A DNA stretch of 64,000 bases from Shewanella gelidimarina (GCF_023283945.1 NZ_JAKIKW010000006.1:62001-126000), one strand, 5' to 3'. Positions 1 to 10,388 are shown, counted from the stretch's first letter. Numbers and translations: made by a program. Notes: a model not told the origin generated them from the sequence alone.

Positions 1-2
1 CC

Positions 3-548
3 AATTACAGCCGACTCGGTCGACCAGTAAAAATATGGTCAGCTGCCTGTTCGTCGGGGCAAGAGCCGTATTCTTTAAGCATGACGATTCTGGAATATCA
101 GCAGCGTAAACCTGGGACACTGCCCGGTGGAGCGAGTATATTGGCGACGGATCTGTCGCCGACGATGCTTGAGCGCTGTAAAAATGCTGAGTATGACAAT
201 TTAGCGTTAGCCCGTGGTTTGTCAGATGAACGAAAACGTCATTTTTTTGATGCATTGCCATCGGGCAATATGGTGATTAAGAACAATGTGAAGCAATTGG
301 TTAGTTTTAGAGCACACAACTTGCTCGAAAATTATACCTTGCTTGGCAAGTTCGACATTATCTTTTGCCGCAATGTATTGATCTATTTCTCTCCAGAGGC
401 AAAGCGGAAAATATTGCGGCAATTTGCTGCCGCACTGAACCCTAAAGGTATCCTTTTCTTGGGTGCGTCAGAGTCTATTGCTGGTTTGTCTGATGAGTTT
501 GATATGGTGCGCTGTAATCCTGGCATCTATTACCAAAAACGAACTTAA
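3..548 (+). CDS. cheR: chemotaxis protein methyltransferase CheR (5' end outside window)
   Basis: The frame is open to the left edge, so the gene starts outside the window; only the C-terminal ~181 residues are present. It transfers methyl groups from S-adenosylmethionine to glutamates of chemoreceptors. Visible CheR signatures are WSAACSSGQEPYSLS near the left edge (SAM-binding motif I), ATDLSPTMLERC, and IIFCRNVLIYFS followed by LFLGASES at the end. An ATG at 81 lies inside the conserved domain and is not the true start. It precedes the flgB operon by 173 bp, as in related polar-flagellum clusters where cheV-cheR stand before flgB. The family assignment is firm. Confidence 0.95.
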   Translation, partial: NYSRLGRPVKIWSAACSSGQEPYSLSMTILEYQQRKPGTLPGGASILATDLSPTMLERCKNAEYDNLALARGLSDERKRHFFDALPSGNMVIKNNVKQLVSFRAHNLLENYTLLGKFDIIFCRNVLIYFSPEAKRKILRQFAAALNPKGILFLGASESIAGLSDEFDMVRCNPGIYYQKRT

Positions 549-672
549 GCTTATTGTTGTGGGTGTTGAGGTGCAATTAACGCATTTTTGACACCCTGTT
601 TATCCGCATCATCCTGCCGCTATCGCGCTACTCCCTAAGTAAATCGTCTATTTTCATTCTTTTAGGCTAATT

Positions 673-687
673 TGGCACACCAATTGC
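673..687 (+). promoter_or_regulatory. sigma-54 promoter of flgB operon
   Basis: TGGCAC (673-678), 5 bp, TTGC (684-687): an exact -24/-12 sigma-54 element with GG and GC 12 bp apart. It lies 34 bp before the flgB start, which has a GAGGAGG-type ribosome site. Confidence 0.88.
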
Positions 688-721
688 TTTATTCTAGCTA
701 TCGAGCTGAGGAGGCAATTTT

Positions 722-1120
722 ATGGCGATTAATTTTGATAGTGCATTAGGCGTACATCAGTACACTTTGGGCGTACGCTCTCAACGTGCAGAGGTCCTAT
801 CTTCAAATATTGCCAATGCCGACACACCAAACTATAAAGCCCGCGATGTTGATTTTGCTAAAGCGATGAATTCAGCGCAGTCACGTCAATCGGGCTTGTC
901 CATGACCAAAAGCGATAGCAAGCACTTCGATTTAGCCGCGTTAACGCAGCAAAATGTCGCTTATCGGGTACCGAATCAGCCAGACACCGGTGACGGTAAT
1001 ACAGTAGACATTCAAGAGGAGCAATCAGCCTTCATGAAAAATGCCCTTGAGTATCAAATGTCACTCGGTTTTCTAGACAGCAAGTTTTCAGGCATGAAAA
1101 AAGCGATTAGAGGCGAATAA
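722..1120 (+). CDS. flgB: flagellar basal-body rod protein FlgB
   Basis: This is the proximal rod subunit of the basal body (132 residues, normal length). The N-terminus carries the rod/hook family signature SSNIANADTPNYKARDVDF (about residues 29-47). The start is fixed by GAGGAGG upstream. It is the first gene of the flgBCDE group and follows an exact sigma-54 promoter. flgC begins 2 bp after its stop codon, so the two are probably translationally coupled. Confidence 0.97.
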   Translation: MAINFDSALGVHQYTLGVRSQRAEVLSSNIANADTPNYKARDVDFAKAMNSAQSRQSGLSMTKSDSKHFDLAALTQQNVAYRVPNQPDTGDGNTVDIQEEQSAFMKNALEYQMSLGFLDSKFSGMKKAIRGE

Positions 1121-1122
1121 CT

Positions 1123-1539
1123 ATGAGTTTATTTAATATTTTCAACGTCGCAGGTTCGGGTATGTCGGCGCAATCGGTCAGACTCAATACCACGGCCAGT
1201 AATATTGCTAACGCGGACTCAGTATCTAGCAGTGTGGGTAAGACCTATCGTGCTCGTCATCCTATTTTTGAAGCTGAAATGAACCAAGCTCAACAGCATC
1301 AAAGTGCCTCACAAGCCGTTGCCGTTAAGGGAATTGTTGAAAGTGACTTACCGTTAAATAAAGAATACTCGCCAGGTCATCCAATGGCCGACACAGATGG
1401 CTTTATCTATAAGCCCAATGTCAATGTGATGGAGGAGATGGCCAACATGATTTCTGCCTCTCGCTCATATCAGATGAATGTACAAGTGACTGAAGCTGCA
1501 AAATCGATGCTTCAGCAAACCCTTAGAATTGGTAAATAA
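1123..1539 (+). CDS. flgC: flagellar basal-body rod protein FlgC
   Basis: Proximal rod protein of 138 residues. The N-terminal motif TTASNIANADS and the C-terminal segment NVNVMEEMANMISASRSYQMNVQ are typical of FlgC. Both ends belong to the coiled-coil-forming terminal regions shared by axial proteins. It lies between flgB (2-bp gap) and flgD. Confidence 0.97.
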   Translation: MSLFNIFNVAGSGMSAQSVRLNTTASNIANADSVSSSVGKTYRARHPIFEAEMNQAQQHQSASQAVAVKGIVESDLPLNKEYSPGHPMADTDGFIYKPNVNVMEEMANMISASRSYQMNVQVTEAAKSMLQQTLRIGK

Positions 1540-1564
1540 ACTCAGTGAAAGCTGGAGGTAAATT

Positions 1565-2371
1565 TTGAGCCTTATTAATCCGCTCAATAACACGCAATCT
1601 GCAACAGGCCAGCCACAAAGTGCTAGCACTGTTACGCCGCAAGCTGCGACGCAGACGACGGTACAAAGTAACGCGGTAGCAACGTCGACTCCGACAACGG
1701 GTAATCCGTTTTTAGACAGTTTGCGTTTGCCTGCAGAAAATTCAATACCTGAAGCCAATAGTCAGGACTTATCGCAAGAGGATTTCTTTTCGCTCTTGAG
1801 CCAACAGTTGTCGATGCAAGATCCGTTTAAGCCGGTCGACAATGATCAAATGATCCAACAGATGGCATCGTTCTCGACCGTTGACGGTATTAGCAAGCTT
1901 AACGAAGAGATTGTTAACCTCAATGCGCTAACGACATCAAGCCAAGCCTTGCAAGCGTCAGGTCTGGTTGGGCAAAAAGTACTTATCCCATCCGATACCG
2001 GTTATATCTCAGCTGAAGAACCGGCCATAAGGGCTGTCGTCAGTACGCCTGAAACGATTAAAGACTTAACCGTTCGCGTCGAAGACGAATCTGGTCAGCT
2101 GATATCTAGTTTTCAAGTGGATGGCAGTGCGGGTGGCAACGTTGAGGTGACTTGGGACGGTATGGGTAAAAATGGCGAGCCCGTTGCTGAAGGGAGTTAC
2201 ACCCTAAAAGTCACAGGTAAAGTCGATGGCAAGAGTGAAGAATTACCCGTTTCAACTTACGCTCACGTCACGAGCGTGTCGTTAGGGACAGCAGCTACCG
2301 GCGCTATTTTGAATTTGCGCGGCGTTGGCGGTATTAAGATTAGTGATGTATTAGCGGTGTCAGAATCGTAA
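1565..2371 (+). CDS. flgD: hook assembly cap FlgD
   Basis: Scaffold that caps the growing hook and is lost once the hook is complete. The N-terminal third is Thr/Gln/Ser-rich. It is followed by the conserved FlgD block QEDFFSLLSQQLSMQDPFKP (about residues 72-91) and DNDQMIQQMASFS. The middle and C-terminus carry the FLGD Ig-like region (VEVTWDGMGKNGEPVAEGSY). At 268 residues it is slightly longer than average. The start is TTG, supported by GGAGG at 1554-1558. Confidence 0.95.
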   Translation: MSLINPLNNTQSATGQPQSASTVTPQAATQTTVQSNAVATSTPTTGNPFLDSLRLPAENSIPEANSQDLSQEDFFSLLSQQLSMQDPFKPVDNDQMIQQMASFSTVDGISKLNEEIVNLNALTTSSQALQASGLVGQKVLIPSDTGYISAEEPAIRAVVSTPETIKDLTVRVEDESGQLISSFQVDGSAGGNVEVTWDGMGKNGEPVAEGSYTLKVTGKVDGKSEELPVSTYAHVTSVSLGTAATGAILNLRGVGGIKISDVLAVSES

Positions 2372-2445
2372 ACGCACGACAGATATTAATAAGAGAGGCA
2401 GATAAACCTCTCCTAAAACGAATTGAACAAGGATAGAGGTGAACT

Positions 2446-3807
2446 ATGTCATTTAACATTGCTCTGAGCGGTATATCTGCTGCGCAAAAAGATCTCAATA
2501 CAACCGCAAACAATATCGCTAACGTTAACACCACGGGTTTTAAAGAATCACGTGCTGAGTTTGCCGATGTTTACGCGACCTCTATTTTTGCTAACAGCAA
2601 AACAACCGTCGGTGGCGGTGTTGCAACCAGCCAGGTGGCGCAGCAGTTCCAGCAAGGTAGCTTACAATTTACCAATAACTCACTTGATATGGCGATTAAC
2701 GGTGGCGGTTTCTTCGTCACGTCATCGGAAGTGGGCTCGCAGGATCATTCATTTACTCGTGCGGGTGCGTTTAAGTTTGACTCAAATAACTACATGGTTG
2801 ATTCAGCAGGTAACTTTCTGCAAACCTTCCCGGTTGATAAAGATGGCAACTCAACCTCAGTGAGTTTGACCACCACCCAGCCCGTCAAAATTCCGGATAC
2901 GGCAGGTAGCCCAGTAAAAACTGAAAATATCGGTATGCAGATGAACTTGAATGCGGGAGATAAGACATTTAGCCCTGCAGATTTCAACCCCGATGACCCT
3001 GATACATTCAACAATTCAACGTCGGTCACCATGTATGATTCATTAGGTGAGCCACATGTTATGACAAGCTATTTTGTTCGCCCACCCAATGCGGCGCACA
3101 CTGGCGAAAGTAACTGGGTTGCATTTTACGCAGTTGACGGCAAAAAAGTGAATGTCGACCCTGCTGCAGGCACTTATAATGTTGATAATAGTGGTGATGG
3201 TACGATAGATGGCACGGCACCGGCTGAAACGGCGGGTGGCTGGAAAGGCGCAGCAATCTCTTTTAACGATACGGGTGGATATGAGGGGAGTGATCCTGCA
3301 ACCATTAAGACTGAAGCCCTCGGAGTTGGCGGCGCCAATGTTCTCGGCGCTGGCGCTGATGGTACGCAAACATTAAACCTTAAGTTTAATCAACCGACTC
3401 AATATGCATCGCCATTTGAAGTGACAGAATTAACCCAAGACGGGACTACAGTAGGTCGTTTAACTAACGTTGAAGTGGGGGCTGATGGCCTTGTCAACGC
3501 CAGTTATAGTAATGGTTCAACAGTGCCATTGGCACGGGTAGCATTAGTCCGCTTTGCCAACGAGCAAGGTTTATCACAAGCGGGTAATACTTCTTGGAAA
3601 GCGAGCATTGATTCGGGCCCAGCATTAGCGGGTGAGGCAAACAGTGGCACTTTTGGTGGCATTCGTTCTTCAGCGCTAGAGCAATCTAACGTCGACTTGA
3701 CCACCGAGTTGGTTGACCTTATCTCTGCTCAACGTAACTTCCAAGCTAACTCACGAACGCTGGAAGTCAACAATACGCTACAACAAACCATACTGCAGAT
3801 CCGATAA
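2446..3807 (+). CDS. flgE: flagellar hook protein FlgE
   Basis: Hook subunit of 453 residues. The N-terminal MSFNIALSGISAAQKDLNTT followed by NNIANVNTTGFK is the axial-protein signature; the C-terminal LISAQRNFQANSRTLEVNN is the matching D0 helix. A central insertion (roughly residues 180-340) forms the surface domains. It is the last gene of the flgBCDE unit and is followed by two hairpins, the second a strong terminator. Confidence 0.97.
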   Translation: MSFNIALSGISAAQKDLNTTANNIANVNTTGFKESRAEFADVYATSIFANSKTTVGGGVATSQVAQQFQQGSLQFTNNSLDMAINGGGFFVTSSEVGSQDHSFTRAGAFKFDSNNYMVDSAGNFLQTFPVDKDGNSTSVSLTTTQPVKIPDTAGSPVKTENIGMQMNLNAGDKTFSPADFNPDDPDTFNNSTSVTMYDSLGEPHVMTSYFVRPPNAAHTGESNWVAFYAVDGKKVNVDPAAGTYNVDNSGDGTIDGTAPAETAGGWKGAAISFNDTGGYEGSDPATIKTEALGVGGANVLGAGADGTQTLNLKFNQPTQYASPFEVTELTQDGTTVGRLTNVEVGADGLVNASYSNGSTVPLARVALVRFANEQGLSQAGNTSWKASIDSGPALAGEANSGTFGGIRSSALEQSNVDLTTELVDLISAQRNFQANSRTLEVNNTLQQTILQIR

Positions 3808-3851
3808 TCATTAAGGTCTGTTAACGCGGTTTTTAGCCGCGTTATACGTTT

Positions 3852-3887
3852 ACACGTTGCCGCCACGGCAACGTGTTTCCTCTTTTA
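3852..3887 (+). terminator. terminator after flgE
   Basis: An 11-bp perfect stem (ACACGTTGCCG, loop CCA, CGGCAACGTGT) is followed by TTCCTCTTTT. A second hairpin (AACGCGG / CCGCGTT, 3823-3843) precedes it. It separates flgBCDE from the sigma-54 promoter of flgF. Confidence 0.8.
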
Positions 3888-3952
3888 ATCCCATTGTTTA
3901 TATTCTTGCAGCAACTCCCTCTTTTTACATCCCATTGCAACACTTACATTTA

Positions 3953-3967
3953 TGGCACGATGCTTGC
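3953..3967 (+). promoter_or_regulatory. sigma-54 promoter of flgF operon
   Basis: TGGCAC (3953-3958), 5 bp, TTGC (3964-3967), a perfect -24/-12 element 38 bp before the flgF GTG start. Confidence 0.88.
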
Positions 3968-4005
3968 TATCTAATACGTTAGACGGAAGTTTGACGGAGC
4001 GTTAA

Positions 4006-4749
4006 GTGGACAAGTTACTCTATGTCGCCATGAGCGGCGCGAAACAGAATATGAATGCGTTGGCTATCAGTGCCAACAATTTGGCAAACGCTAGTACTGA
4101 CGGGTTTAAATCGGATTTCGCTCAGGCGCGTTCGATGCAAGCCTTTGGTGAAGGTTTGCCAACGCGCGTGTTCGCCATGACCGAAAACCCGTCAGCTGAC
4201 TTTGCCAGTGGTCCGATAAAAACCACCGGTAGAAATCTAGATATTGCCGTAAAAGGCGATGGTTGGATTGCGGTTCAAGCCGCAGATGGTAGCGAAGCAT
4301 ACACTCGTTCAGGTAGCTTAAGCTTCGATACCACCGGCGTCTTACGCAATGATAGAGGCACGGCTGTGATGGGTGACAATGGCCCCATCGTGTTGCCACT
4401 GCCTATCGAAAAAATTGAAATATCTCAAGATGGCATTATCTCTGTCCGCCCATCGGGTGCCACTGCTGAGGTTATTGAAGAGGTGGGCCGTATTAAGTTG
4501 GTCAACCCTGGTAATGAAAATTTGATGCGTGGCCAAGATGGTTTATTCCGTCAAATAACGGGTCAAGTAGCTGCCGCAGATCCTAGCGTTGGGCTACTCA
4601 GCGGTGCTGTTGAAGGCAGTAACGTTAATGCAGTACATGAAATGGTATCGATGATTGACATACAACGTCAGTTTGAGATGCAGGTCAAAATGATGAAAAC
4701 AGCAGAAGAAATCGATAAAGCTTCCGCCTCATTAATGCGCATAAGCTAG
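4006..4749 (+). CDS. flgF: flagellar basal-body rod protein FlgF
   Basis: Proximal rod protein of 247 residues. It begins with LLYVAMSGAKQNMNALAISA and NNLANASTDGFK, and ends with the helix MVSMIDIQRQFEMQVKMMKT. The GTG start is preceded by GACGGAG. It opens the flgFGHIJKL group under its own sigma-54 promoter; flgG starts 10 bp downstream. Confidence 0.97.
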   Translation: MDKLLYVAMSGAKQNMNALAISANNLANASTDGFKSDFAQARSMQAFGEGLPTRVFAMTENPSADFASGPIKTTGRNLDIAVKGDGWIAVQAADGSEAYTRSGSLSFDTTGVLRNDRGTAVMGDNGPIVLPLPIEKIEISQDGIISVRPSGATAEVIEEVGRIKLVNPGNENLMRGQDGLFRQITGQVAAADPSVGLLSGAVEGSNVNAVHEMVSMIDIQRQFEMQVKMMKTAEEIDKASASLMRIS

Positions 4750-4759
4750 GAGAAAGACT

Positions 4760-5548
4760 ATGCATCCCGCTTTATGGATAAGTAAGACTGGTTTAGACGC
4801 TCAGCAAACTGACATTGCTGTAATTTCAAACAACGTGGCCAACGCCAGCACCATTGGTTTTAAAAAGAGCCGTGCCGTTTTTGAAGATCTGCTCTATCAA
4901 AACGTGAATCAAGCGGGTGGTATTAGTGCGTCAAATACTAAATTACCTAACGGTTTGAACATCGGCGCCGGTACTAAAGTGGTGGCGACTCAAAAAGTCT
5001 TTACCCAAGGCAACATGCTGACAACCGATAACTCGTTAGACTTGATGGTCGAAGGTCCTGGTTTTTTCGAAGTGCAGATGCCAGACGGCACAGCAGCTTA
5101 TACCCGCACCGGTCAATTTAGCTTGGATGACACCGGACAAATTGTAACGCCAGGTTCGGGTTATGTGGTGCAACCTGCCATTACCATTCCTGATGATGCC
5201 AGCAGTATTACGGTATCGGCTGAAGGCGAAGTGTCAGTTAAAACCCCGGGTAATGCTCAAAACCAAGTAGTTGGTCAGCTTTCCATGTCAGACTTTATTA
5301 ACCCTGCAGGCCTGAATCCTATGGGGCAAAACCTTTATATGGAAACCGGAGCCAGCGGCACGCCTATTCAGGGTACGGCATCACTTGATGGTATGGGCGC
5401 GATTCGCCAAGGCGCATTAGAAACCTCAAACGTTAACGTAACAGAAGAGTTGGTGAACCTGATTGAAAGTCAGCGTATTTACGAGATGAACTCCAAGGTT
5501 ATCTCTGCGGTTGATCAGATGTTGTCGTACGTGAACCAGAATTTGTAA
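4760..5548 (+). CDS. flgG: flagellar basal-body rod protein FlgG
   Basis: Distal rod protein, 262 residues, the usual length. Signatures are LWISKTGLDAQQTDIAVISN, NNVANASTIGFKKSRAVFED near the N-terminus, and ALETSNVNVTEELVNLIESQ at the C-terminus. The start follows AGGAGAAAG closely. A short hairpin (AGTGGC/GCCACT, 5565-5582) without a strong T-run lies between it and flgH. Confidence 0.98.
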   Translation: MHPALWISKTGLDAQQTDIAVISNNVANASTIGFKKSRAVFEDLLYQNVNQAGGISASNTKLPNGLNIGAGTKVVATQKVFTQGNMLTTDNSLDLMVEGPGFFEVQMPDGTAAYTRTGQFSLDDTGQIVTPGSGYVVQPAITIPDDASSITVSAEGEVSVKTPGNAQNQVVGQLSMSDFINPAGLNPMGQNLYMETGASGTPIQGTASLDGMGAIRQGALETSNVNVTEELVNLIESQRIYEMNSKVISAVDQMLSYVNQNL

Positions 5549-5638
5549 GCGTAAAATCAGTTTAAGTGGCTTATTCGCCACTGTTAATTTCAACGTATAT
5601 GGCATTGAATATGCCTTAAATGTGAAGAGAGTTTTTGT

Positions 5639-6313
5639 ATGAGTCGTTACTGGATGTTAATCGTTATTGCTGCGCTTTCAGGTTGTAGTTCAACCAATGG
5701 AAAGCCGATTGCTGACGATCCGTATTACGCACCGGTTTACCCTGAAGCGCCGCCAACAAAAATTGCCGCAACCGGGTCTATGTATCAAGACAGTCAAGCC
5801 TCAAGCCTTTATTCAGATATTAAGGCATTGAAAGTGGGCGATATTATTACTGTAATACTGATGGAATCGACTCAAGCTAAAAAGAGTGCCAATAACGAAA
5901 TTAAAAAAGGTACCGATCTGTCTCTTGACCCGATTTATGCCGGCGGCGGTAACGTTACCATCGGTGGCAACCCCATCGATTTACGTTATAAAGACAGCAT
6001 GAACACTAAGCGCGAATCAGACGCTGACCAAAGCAACAGTTTATCAGGCAGTATCTCCGCTAACGTGATGAAAGTGCTCAATAACGGCAACTTAGTGATT
6101 CGGGGTGAGAAGTGGATAAGCATTAATAACGGCGATGAGTTTGTGCGTATTACTGGCATTGTGCGTGCCCAAGACATTCGTCCAGATAACACCATCGACT
6201 CGCCGCGAGTGGCAAATGCACGGATCCAATACAGCGGAACGGGTACGTTTGCCGAAGTACAAAAAGTGGGATGGCTCAGTTCATTCTTTATGGGGAGCTG
6301 GTGGCCATTTTAG
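5639..6313 (+). CDS. flgH: flagellar L-ring lipoprotein FlgH
   Basis: Outer-membrane L-ring subunit of 224 residues. A lipoprotein signal is visible: hydrophobic residues 5-13, then LSGC with Cys16 as the lipidation site. The FlgH core is seen in [20 protein letters not shown] (about residues 65-84), [20 protein letters not shown] and the end [16 protein letters not shown]. It is followed by the P-ring gene, as expected. Confidence 0.97.
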   Translation: MSRYWMLIVIAALSGCSSTNGKPIADDPYYAPVYPEAPPTKIAATGSMYQDSQASSLYSDIKALKVGDIITVILMESTQAKKSANNEIKKGTDLSLDPIYAGGGNVTIGGNPIDLRYKDSMNTKRESDADQSNSLSGSISANVMKVLNNGNLVIRGEKWISINNGDEFVRITGIVRAQDIRPDNTIDSPRVANARIQYSGTGTFAEVQKVGWLSSFFMGSWWPF

Positions 6314-6438
6314 GTCGTCATTGATAACTCATAACAACAATTATAAGCCAAGGTGCCGTGCGGATTGCGACATTTAACCGCCTGTAAGGGCAGCTGTGGA
6401 GCGGCAATAAGCTTGCTTGCATTAGCGAAGGACTTTTC

Positions 6439-7533
6439 ATGATGAAAATAAAACTGGCATTACTTTGTGCGATATTAGTGATTGCCTCACCGGTACAGGC
6501 GCAGCGTATTAAAGATATAGCCAATGTCCAAGGGGTACGAAGTAACCAATTGATTGGTTATGGCTTAGTGGTTGGCTTACCTGGCACCGGCGAAAAGACA
6601 CGCTATACCGAGCAAACATTTAAAACCATGTTGAAGAACTTTGGTATTAATTTGCCGGATAACTTCAGACCTAAAATTAAAAATATCGCCGTGGTTGCGG
6701 TGAGTGCCAACATGCCACCCTTTATCAAACCGGGGCAGACCTTAGACATTGCAGTGTCAAGTTTAGGTGAAGCTAAGAGTTTACGTGGCGGCATGCTACT
6801 ACAGACCTTCCTTAGAGGGATCGATGGTAATGTGTATGCGATTGCGCAGGGCAGCATGGTCGTGAGTGGCTTTAGTGCTGAAGGGCTAGACGGCTCTAAA
6901 GTGATTCAAAATACCCCCACCGTTGGCCGCATTCCTAATGGTGCGATTATTGAACGTACGGTTGCTACGCCATTTTCGACAGGTGATTATCTTACCTTTA
7001 ACCTCCGCCGTGCTGATTTTTCAACCGCTAAAAGATTGTCAGATGCAATCAATGACTTATTAGGCCCTGGCATGGCAAGACCGCTTGATGCTGCGTCTGT
7101 GCAAGTCAGTGCACCACGTGATGTATCACAGCGGGTGTCATTTCTAGCCACGCTTGAAAATATCGAAATCGAACCTGCTGAAGAGTCAGCTAAAGTGATT
7201 GTTAATTCAAGGACGGGCACCATTGTCGTCGGGCAAAACGTCAAATTATTGCCAGCTGCGGTCACTCATGGTGGCTTAACGGTGACGATTGCCGAAGCAA
7301 CTCAAGTTTCTCAACCTAATCCATTCGGTAATGGTCAAACCGTGGTCTCTTCTGATAGCACCATTGATGTTTCTGAAGATGATAGTCGCATGTTTATGTT
7401 TAACCCTGGCACCACGCTAGATGAGTTAGTACGGGCGGTTAACCTCGTTGGAGCTGCACCTTCAGATGTACTGGCAATACTTGAAGCGTTAAAGATGGCA
7501 GGCGCTTTGCATGGTGAACTGATAATAATCTAA
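6439..7533 (+). CDS. flgI: flagellar P-ring protein FlgI
   Basis: Periplasmic P-ring subunit of 364 residues. A Sec signal peptide is visible (residues 1-21, probable cleavage VQA/QR). The mature start [20 protein letters not shown] and the C-terminal [20 protein letters not shown] are hallmarks of FlgI. Two consecutive ATG codons (6439, 6442) could serve as start. Confidence 0.98.
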   Translation: MMKIKLALLCAILVIASPVQAQRIKDIANVQGVRSNQLIGYGLVVGLPGTGEKTRYTEQTFKTMLKNFGINLPDNFRPKIKNIAVVAVSANMPPFIKPGQTLDIAVSSLGEAKSLRGGMLLQTFLRGIDGNVYAIAQGSMVVSGFSAEGLDGSKVIQNTPTVGRIPNGAIIERTVATPFSTGDYLTFNLRRADFSTAKRLSDAINDLLGPGMARPLDAASVQVSAPRDVSQRVSFLATLENIEIEPAEESAKVIVNSRTGTIVVGQNVKLLPAAVTHGGLTVTIAEATQVSQPNPFGNGQTVVSSDSTIDVSEDDSRMFMFNPGTTLDELVRAVNLVGAAPSDVLAILEALKMAGALHGELIII

Positions 7534-7561
7534 AAATTGTCGGTTTGAGTGGGAATGAGTC

Positions 7562-8632
7562 ATGGATAAGCTGTCGAATGCATCGCAATTTTTGGATCTG
7601 GGGGGATTAGACTCACTCAGATCCAAAGCCCAGAAAGGTGAAAACAGTGCGCTAAAAGAAGTGGCGCAACAGTTTGAAGGTATTTTTGTACAAATGCTAA
7701 TGAAGAGCATGCGAGATGCTAATGCTGTGTTTGAATCCGACAGCCCGATGAACAGCCAATACACCAAATTTTACGAGCAGATGCATGATCAGCAGATGTC
7801 TTTGAACCTCTCAGGCCAAGGCATGCTCGGATTAGCTGACTTGATGGTGCAGCAACTCGACCCCACTAACAGTCCAATGACACCGGCCTCAGTATTAAGA
7901 GGTGACAGTGACAGTTCTGCTAGATCCAATGGTTTTACACTCGATGACGGCCATGCGATGCAGATGCCAACCTCACGCACAACTGCAGCGTCGCCACCAC
8001 TGGGTAATACTGCAAGCGTTACCACCGCAACTTCGCCTTTGGGTCTTGGCACTAGCGTCGCGCCGCAAACATTAGATTCTCTCTTAAGTGGCAAGATTTT
8101 GCCGTCGGCAGCACTGAATGCCGACAAGTCACAAGCAGACTTTACCAGTCAAGATGAGTTCGTGAGTCGTTTATACCCCCATGCTGAAAAAGCCGCTAAA
8201 CAATTAGGCACCACCCCTGAAGTGCTAATCGCACAATCAGCACTGGAAACAGGTTGGGGCCAAAAAATGGTTAAGGGCGTTGCTGGACAGCAAAGTAATA
8301 ATTTATTCAATATCAAGGCTGACAACCGTTGGCAGGGCGACAAAGCCCAGGTCAATACACTGGAGTATCAACAGGGCGTTGCGGTCAAGCAAAAGGCAGA
8401 TTTTAGAGTGTATGAGGATATCGGCCAGAGCTTTAACGATTTTGTGTCATTTGTCTCCAATAGCGAACGTTACCAAGACGCGATGAAAAAGGCCGCCAAT
8501 CCACAAGCCTTTGTGCAGTCACTGCAAGATGCGGGTTACGCCACTGATCCAAAGTATACCGATAAAGTCATGCAGGTAATGAAAACAATCACTCGAGATT
8601 TTAAAGAAATTTTACAAGGGGTTAAGCAATGA
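7562..8632 (+). CDS. flgJ: FlgJ: rod cap with peptidoglycan hydrolase domain
   Basis: Bifunctional 356-residue protein. The N-terminal rod-capping domain (about 15-100; VAQQFEGIFVQMLMKSMRDA) is joined by a Ser/Thr/Pro-rich linker (about 100-190) to a GH73 glucosaminidase domain. The likely catalytic glutamate is E229 in QSALETGWGQ, with NNLFNIKAD downstream. It opens a hole in the peptidoglycan for the rod. It sits between flgI and flgK and ends 43 bp before flgK. Confidence 0.96.
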   Translation: MDKLSNASQFLDLGGLDSLRSKAQKGENSALKEVAQQFEGIFVQMLMKSMRDANAVFESDSPMNSQYTKFYEQMHDQQMSLNLSGQGMLGLADLMVQQLDPTNSPMTPASVLRGDSDSSARSNGFTLDDGHAMQMPTSRTTAASPPLGNTASVTTATSPLGLGTSVAPQTLDSLLSGKILPSAALNADKSQADFTSQDEFVSRLYPHAEKAAKQLGTTPEVLIAQSALETGWGQKMVKGVAGQQSNNLFNIKADNRWQGDKAQVNTLEYQQGVAVKQKADFRVYEDIGQSFNDFVSFVSNSERYQDAMKKAANPQAFVQSLQDAGYATDPKYTDKVMQVMKTITRDFKEILQGVKQ

Positions 8633-8675
8633 TAAACCCAATTTTGCAACCGTTTGTAATGGGGAGTTGTAAATA

Positions 8676-10352
8676 ATGTCAATGGACTTGCTGAGCATTG
8701 CTCGCACCGGGGTGCTAGCGTCACAATCTCAACTGGCGATTACCAGTAACAATATCGCCAATACGAATACCGATGGATACAACCGTCAGGTAGTTTCACA
8801 ATCGAGCCTAGAATCTCAAAAAATGGGCAGCGAATTTTATGGTGCAGGTACTTATGTCTCTGACGTAAAACGCGTTTATAACGATTACGCCGCGCGTGAA
8901 TTACGTATTGGCCAAACAGCAGTAAGTGAAGCTCAAACAACTTACGGAAAAATGTCTGAACTCGACCAACTGTTTTCTCAAATCGGCTCAGCTGTCCCAA
9001 CATCGCTAAACAGTTTTTTTGCGGGTATAAACAGCTTGGCTGATATTCCTGATGACTTAGGACTTCGTGATTCTTTACTGACCAATGCCAATCAGTTGGC
9101 TAACAACGTTAATCAGATGCAGCAGCATCTTGACGGACAGATGGGTCAAACCAACGACCAAATTTCGGCCGTCACCGACCGTATCAATGAGATCAGTAAT
9201 GAACTTGGCAGCCTAAACCTTGAGCTAATGAAATCTCAGGGCCAAGATATGCAGTTGCTTGATAAGCAAGATGCACTGATCCTCGAGCTTAGTGAATATG
9301 CCGAAGTGAATGTGGTGCCATTAGAGTCCGGCGCTAAGAGTGTCATGCTTGGTGGTTCAATTATGCTGGTGTCCGGTGAAGTATCAATGCAAATTGGCAC
9401 TAAACCGGGTGATCCTCACGCGCAGGAGCTGCAAATAACCGCTTCAGCGGGTGGTAAAAGTTTAGTGGTTGATGCGTCAAAAGTCGGCGGGCAGTTGGGG
9501 GCGTTGGTTGATTACCGTGATGACACCTTGATCCCCGCACAACTAGAACTGGGCCAATTTGCGCTTGGCGTTGCGGATGCATTTAATCAGGCACAGTCGC
9601 AAGGTTTTGATCTCAATGGCCAAGTGGGCGCAAATATCTTTACCGATATTAACGACCCTTCAATGCAGCTAGGCCGGGTCGGCGCGCTATCAACCAATAC
9701 CGGTAATGCTAATTTAAGCGTCAATATTGATGACGTTGGCTCACTTACCGGCAGCAGCTATGAACTGAGTTATACCGACACGACACCACCCATTTATCAG
9801 CTAAAAGACAATAGCACAGGCACGAAAACGGAGCTCCACCTTACTGGCAATACCTTGTCTAGCGCGAGTGGCTTTAGTATCGATATCGATGATCCTTTAT
9901 TGCTACAAGGTGGTGACAAATTTGAAATCCGTCCCACCTCAAGTGCAGCCACGGCGTTATCGGTCACCATGAGCGACGGCAAAGGCATTGCCGCTGCAGG
10001 GACTGCTCCTGCCATAGGAAGTCCTGCCGCTGAAGGCGACAACAGCAACCTCATCAATATGGCGAAGTTAAGTGAAACCAAAATGATGAACGGCGGTAAA
10101 ACCACCCTCACGGATGTTTTTGAAAATACCAAACTCGATATTGGCGGTAAGACTAAGTCAGCCGAAATATCAGTGGGCTCAGCTGGGGCTATTTACAACC
10201 AAGCTTATACCCGAGTTCAAAGTGTGTCAGGGGTGAATCTTGATGAAGAAGCGGCTAATTTAATGCGCTTTCAGCAATCTTATCAAGCGTCGGCGCGGAT
10301 CATGACTACCGCGACGGAAATATTTAATACTTTGTTTAGCGCATTGCGCTAA
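8676..10352 (+). CDS. flgK: hook-filament junction protein FlgK
   Basis: HAP1, 558 residues, forming the first junction ring between hook and filament. The N-terminus has SIARTGVLASQSQLAITSNN and NIANTNTDGYNRQ; the C-terminus has GVNLDEEAANLMRFQQSYQA, both typical of the family. The start is supported by GGGGAG 11 bp upstream. flgL follows after 36 bp. Confidence 0.97.
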   Translation: MSMDLLSIARTGVLASQSQLAITSNNIANTNTDGYNRQVVSQSSLESQKMGSEFYGAGTYVSDVKRVYNDYAARELRIGQTAVSEAQTTYGKMSELDQLFSQIGSAVPTSLNSFFAGINSLADIPDDLGLRDSLLTNANQLANNVNQMQQHLDGQMGQTNDQISAVTDRINEISNELGSLNLELMKSQGQDMQLLDKQDALILELSEYAEVNVVPLESGAKSVMLGGSIMLVSGEVSMQIGTKPGDPHAQELQITASAGGKSLVVDASKVGGQLGALVDYRDDTLIPAQLELGQFALGVADAFNQAQSQGFDLNGQVGANIFTDINDPSMQLGRVGALSTNTGNANLSVNIDDVGSLTGSSYELSYTDTTPPIYQLKDNSTGTKTELHLTGNTLSSASGFSIDIDDPLLLQGGDKFEIRPTSSAATALSVTMSDGKGIAAAGTAPAIGSPAAEGDNSNLINMAKLSETKMMNGGKTTLTDVFENTKLDIGGKTKSAEISVGSAGAIYNQAYTRVQSVSGVNLDEEAANLMRFQQSYQASARIMTTATEIFNTLFSALR

Positions 10353-10388
10353 TGCTGAAGCTAAATACAGGACTTAAGGATTAAGTTT